DNA from: CAZOYN01 sp964584135
Lineage (GTDB): Bacteria > Patescibacteriota > Saccharimonadia > Saccharimonadales > UBA4665
Assembly: GCA_964584135.1 (NCBI GenBank)
Contig: CAZOYN010000012.1
Span: forward strand, 1 to 21,229
Direction: 5' to 3'
Length of the DNA stretch: 21,229 nucleotides
The position numbers and the translations under genes were made by a program. Shown one piece after another: positions 20,176 to 21,229 of the stretch (its first letter is position 1; each line of letters starts with the position of its first letter). Under the pieces are notes generated by a model that made no database searches, was not told the DNA's origin, and saw nothing but the letters and a program-made list of their open reading frames with translations.

Positions 20176-21229
<1,054 letters not shown>

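Overview
The window looks like a chromosome segment of a reduced CPR/Patescibacteria bacterium, most plausibly Candidatus Saccharibacteria; the family is an inference. The grounds are a tRNA gene split by a group I intron, an F-type ATP synthase operon with a short delta subunit, isolated single genes of pathways otherwise absent here (purM, a cobalamin adenosyltransferase), many small genes, and promoters that place the transcription start almost on the start codon. TGA is used as a normal stop (for example at 12202 and at the atpF/atpH overlap), which argues against the UGA=Gly code of Gracilibacteria and Absconditabacteria.

Layout. Positions 1-6190 are visibly more AT-rich than the right half and mostly on the minus strand: a cut-off gene at the left edge, a large unknown protein with a J-domain-like HPD segment, an SDR oxidoreductase coupled to a small unknown protein, a Shedu (DUF4263) nuclease followed by a SAM methyltransferase and a HIT protein, and an orphan PurM. 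Positions 6300-10177 look like a compact integrative element: a small HTH protein transcribed divergently from an unknown protein, a 55-aa ORF, a 115-aa protein ending in an SSB-like acidic tip, and a large serine recombinase. The last 15 codons of the recombinase are read antisense through the 3' exon of tRNA-Asn(GUU). That tRNA (10130-10435, minus) carries a 231-nt group I intron between anticodon positions 35 and 36.

From 10545 to 17753 there is a GC-richer, mostly minus-strand housekeeping and surface block: smpB, a coiled-coil protein, a GT2 glycosyltransferase overlapping a membrane-anchored glycosidase-like protein, a divergent GT2, a membrane-anchored thermonuclease coupled to a P-loop kinase, a diacylglycerol-kinase-like lipid kinase, a corrinoid adenosyltransferase, an unknown protein and a glutaredoxin-like protein. 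From 17832 to the right edge runs the ATP synthase operon (atpI/Z-like, a, c, b, delta, alpha); alpha is cut by the window end.

How it works together. The right half supplies trans-translation (SmpB), energy conversion, redox and lipid or surface functions of a cell with little biosynthesis. A surface nuclease, a glycosidase and glycosyltransferases would suit an episymbiont living on another bacterium (inference). The left half adds probable phage defence (Shedu) and a mobile element attached to a tRNA. At least ten chromosomal genes have a -10 hexamer 0-9 bases before the start codon (probable leaderless mRNAs), whereas four element genes carry Shine-Dalgarno sequences. All calls come from reading the sequence; no database search was run.
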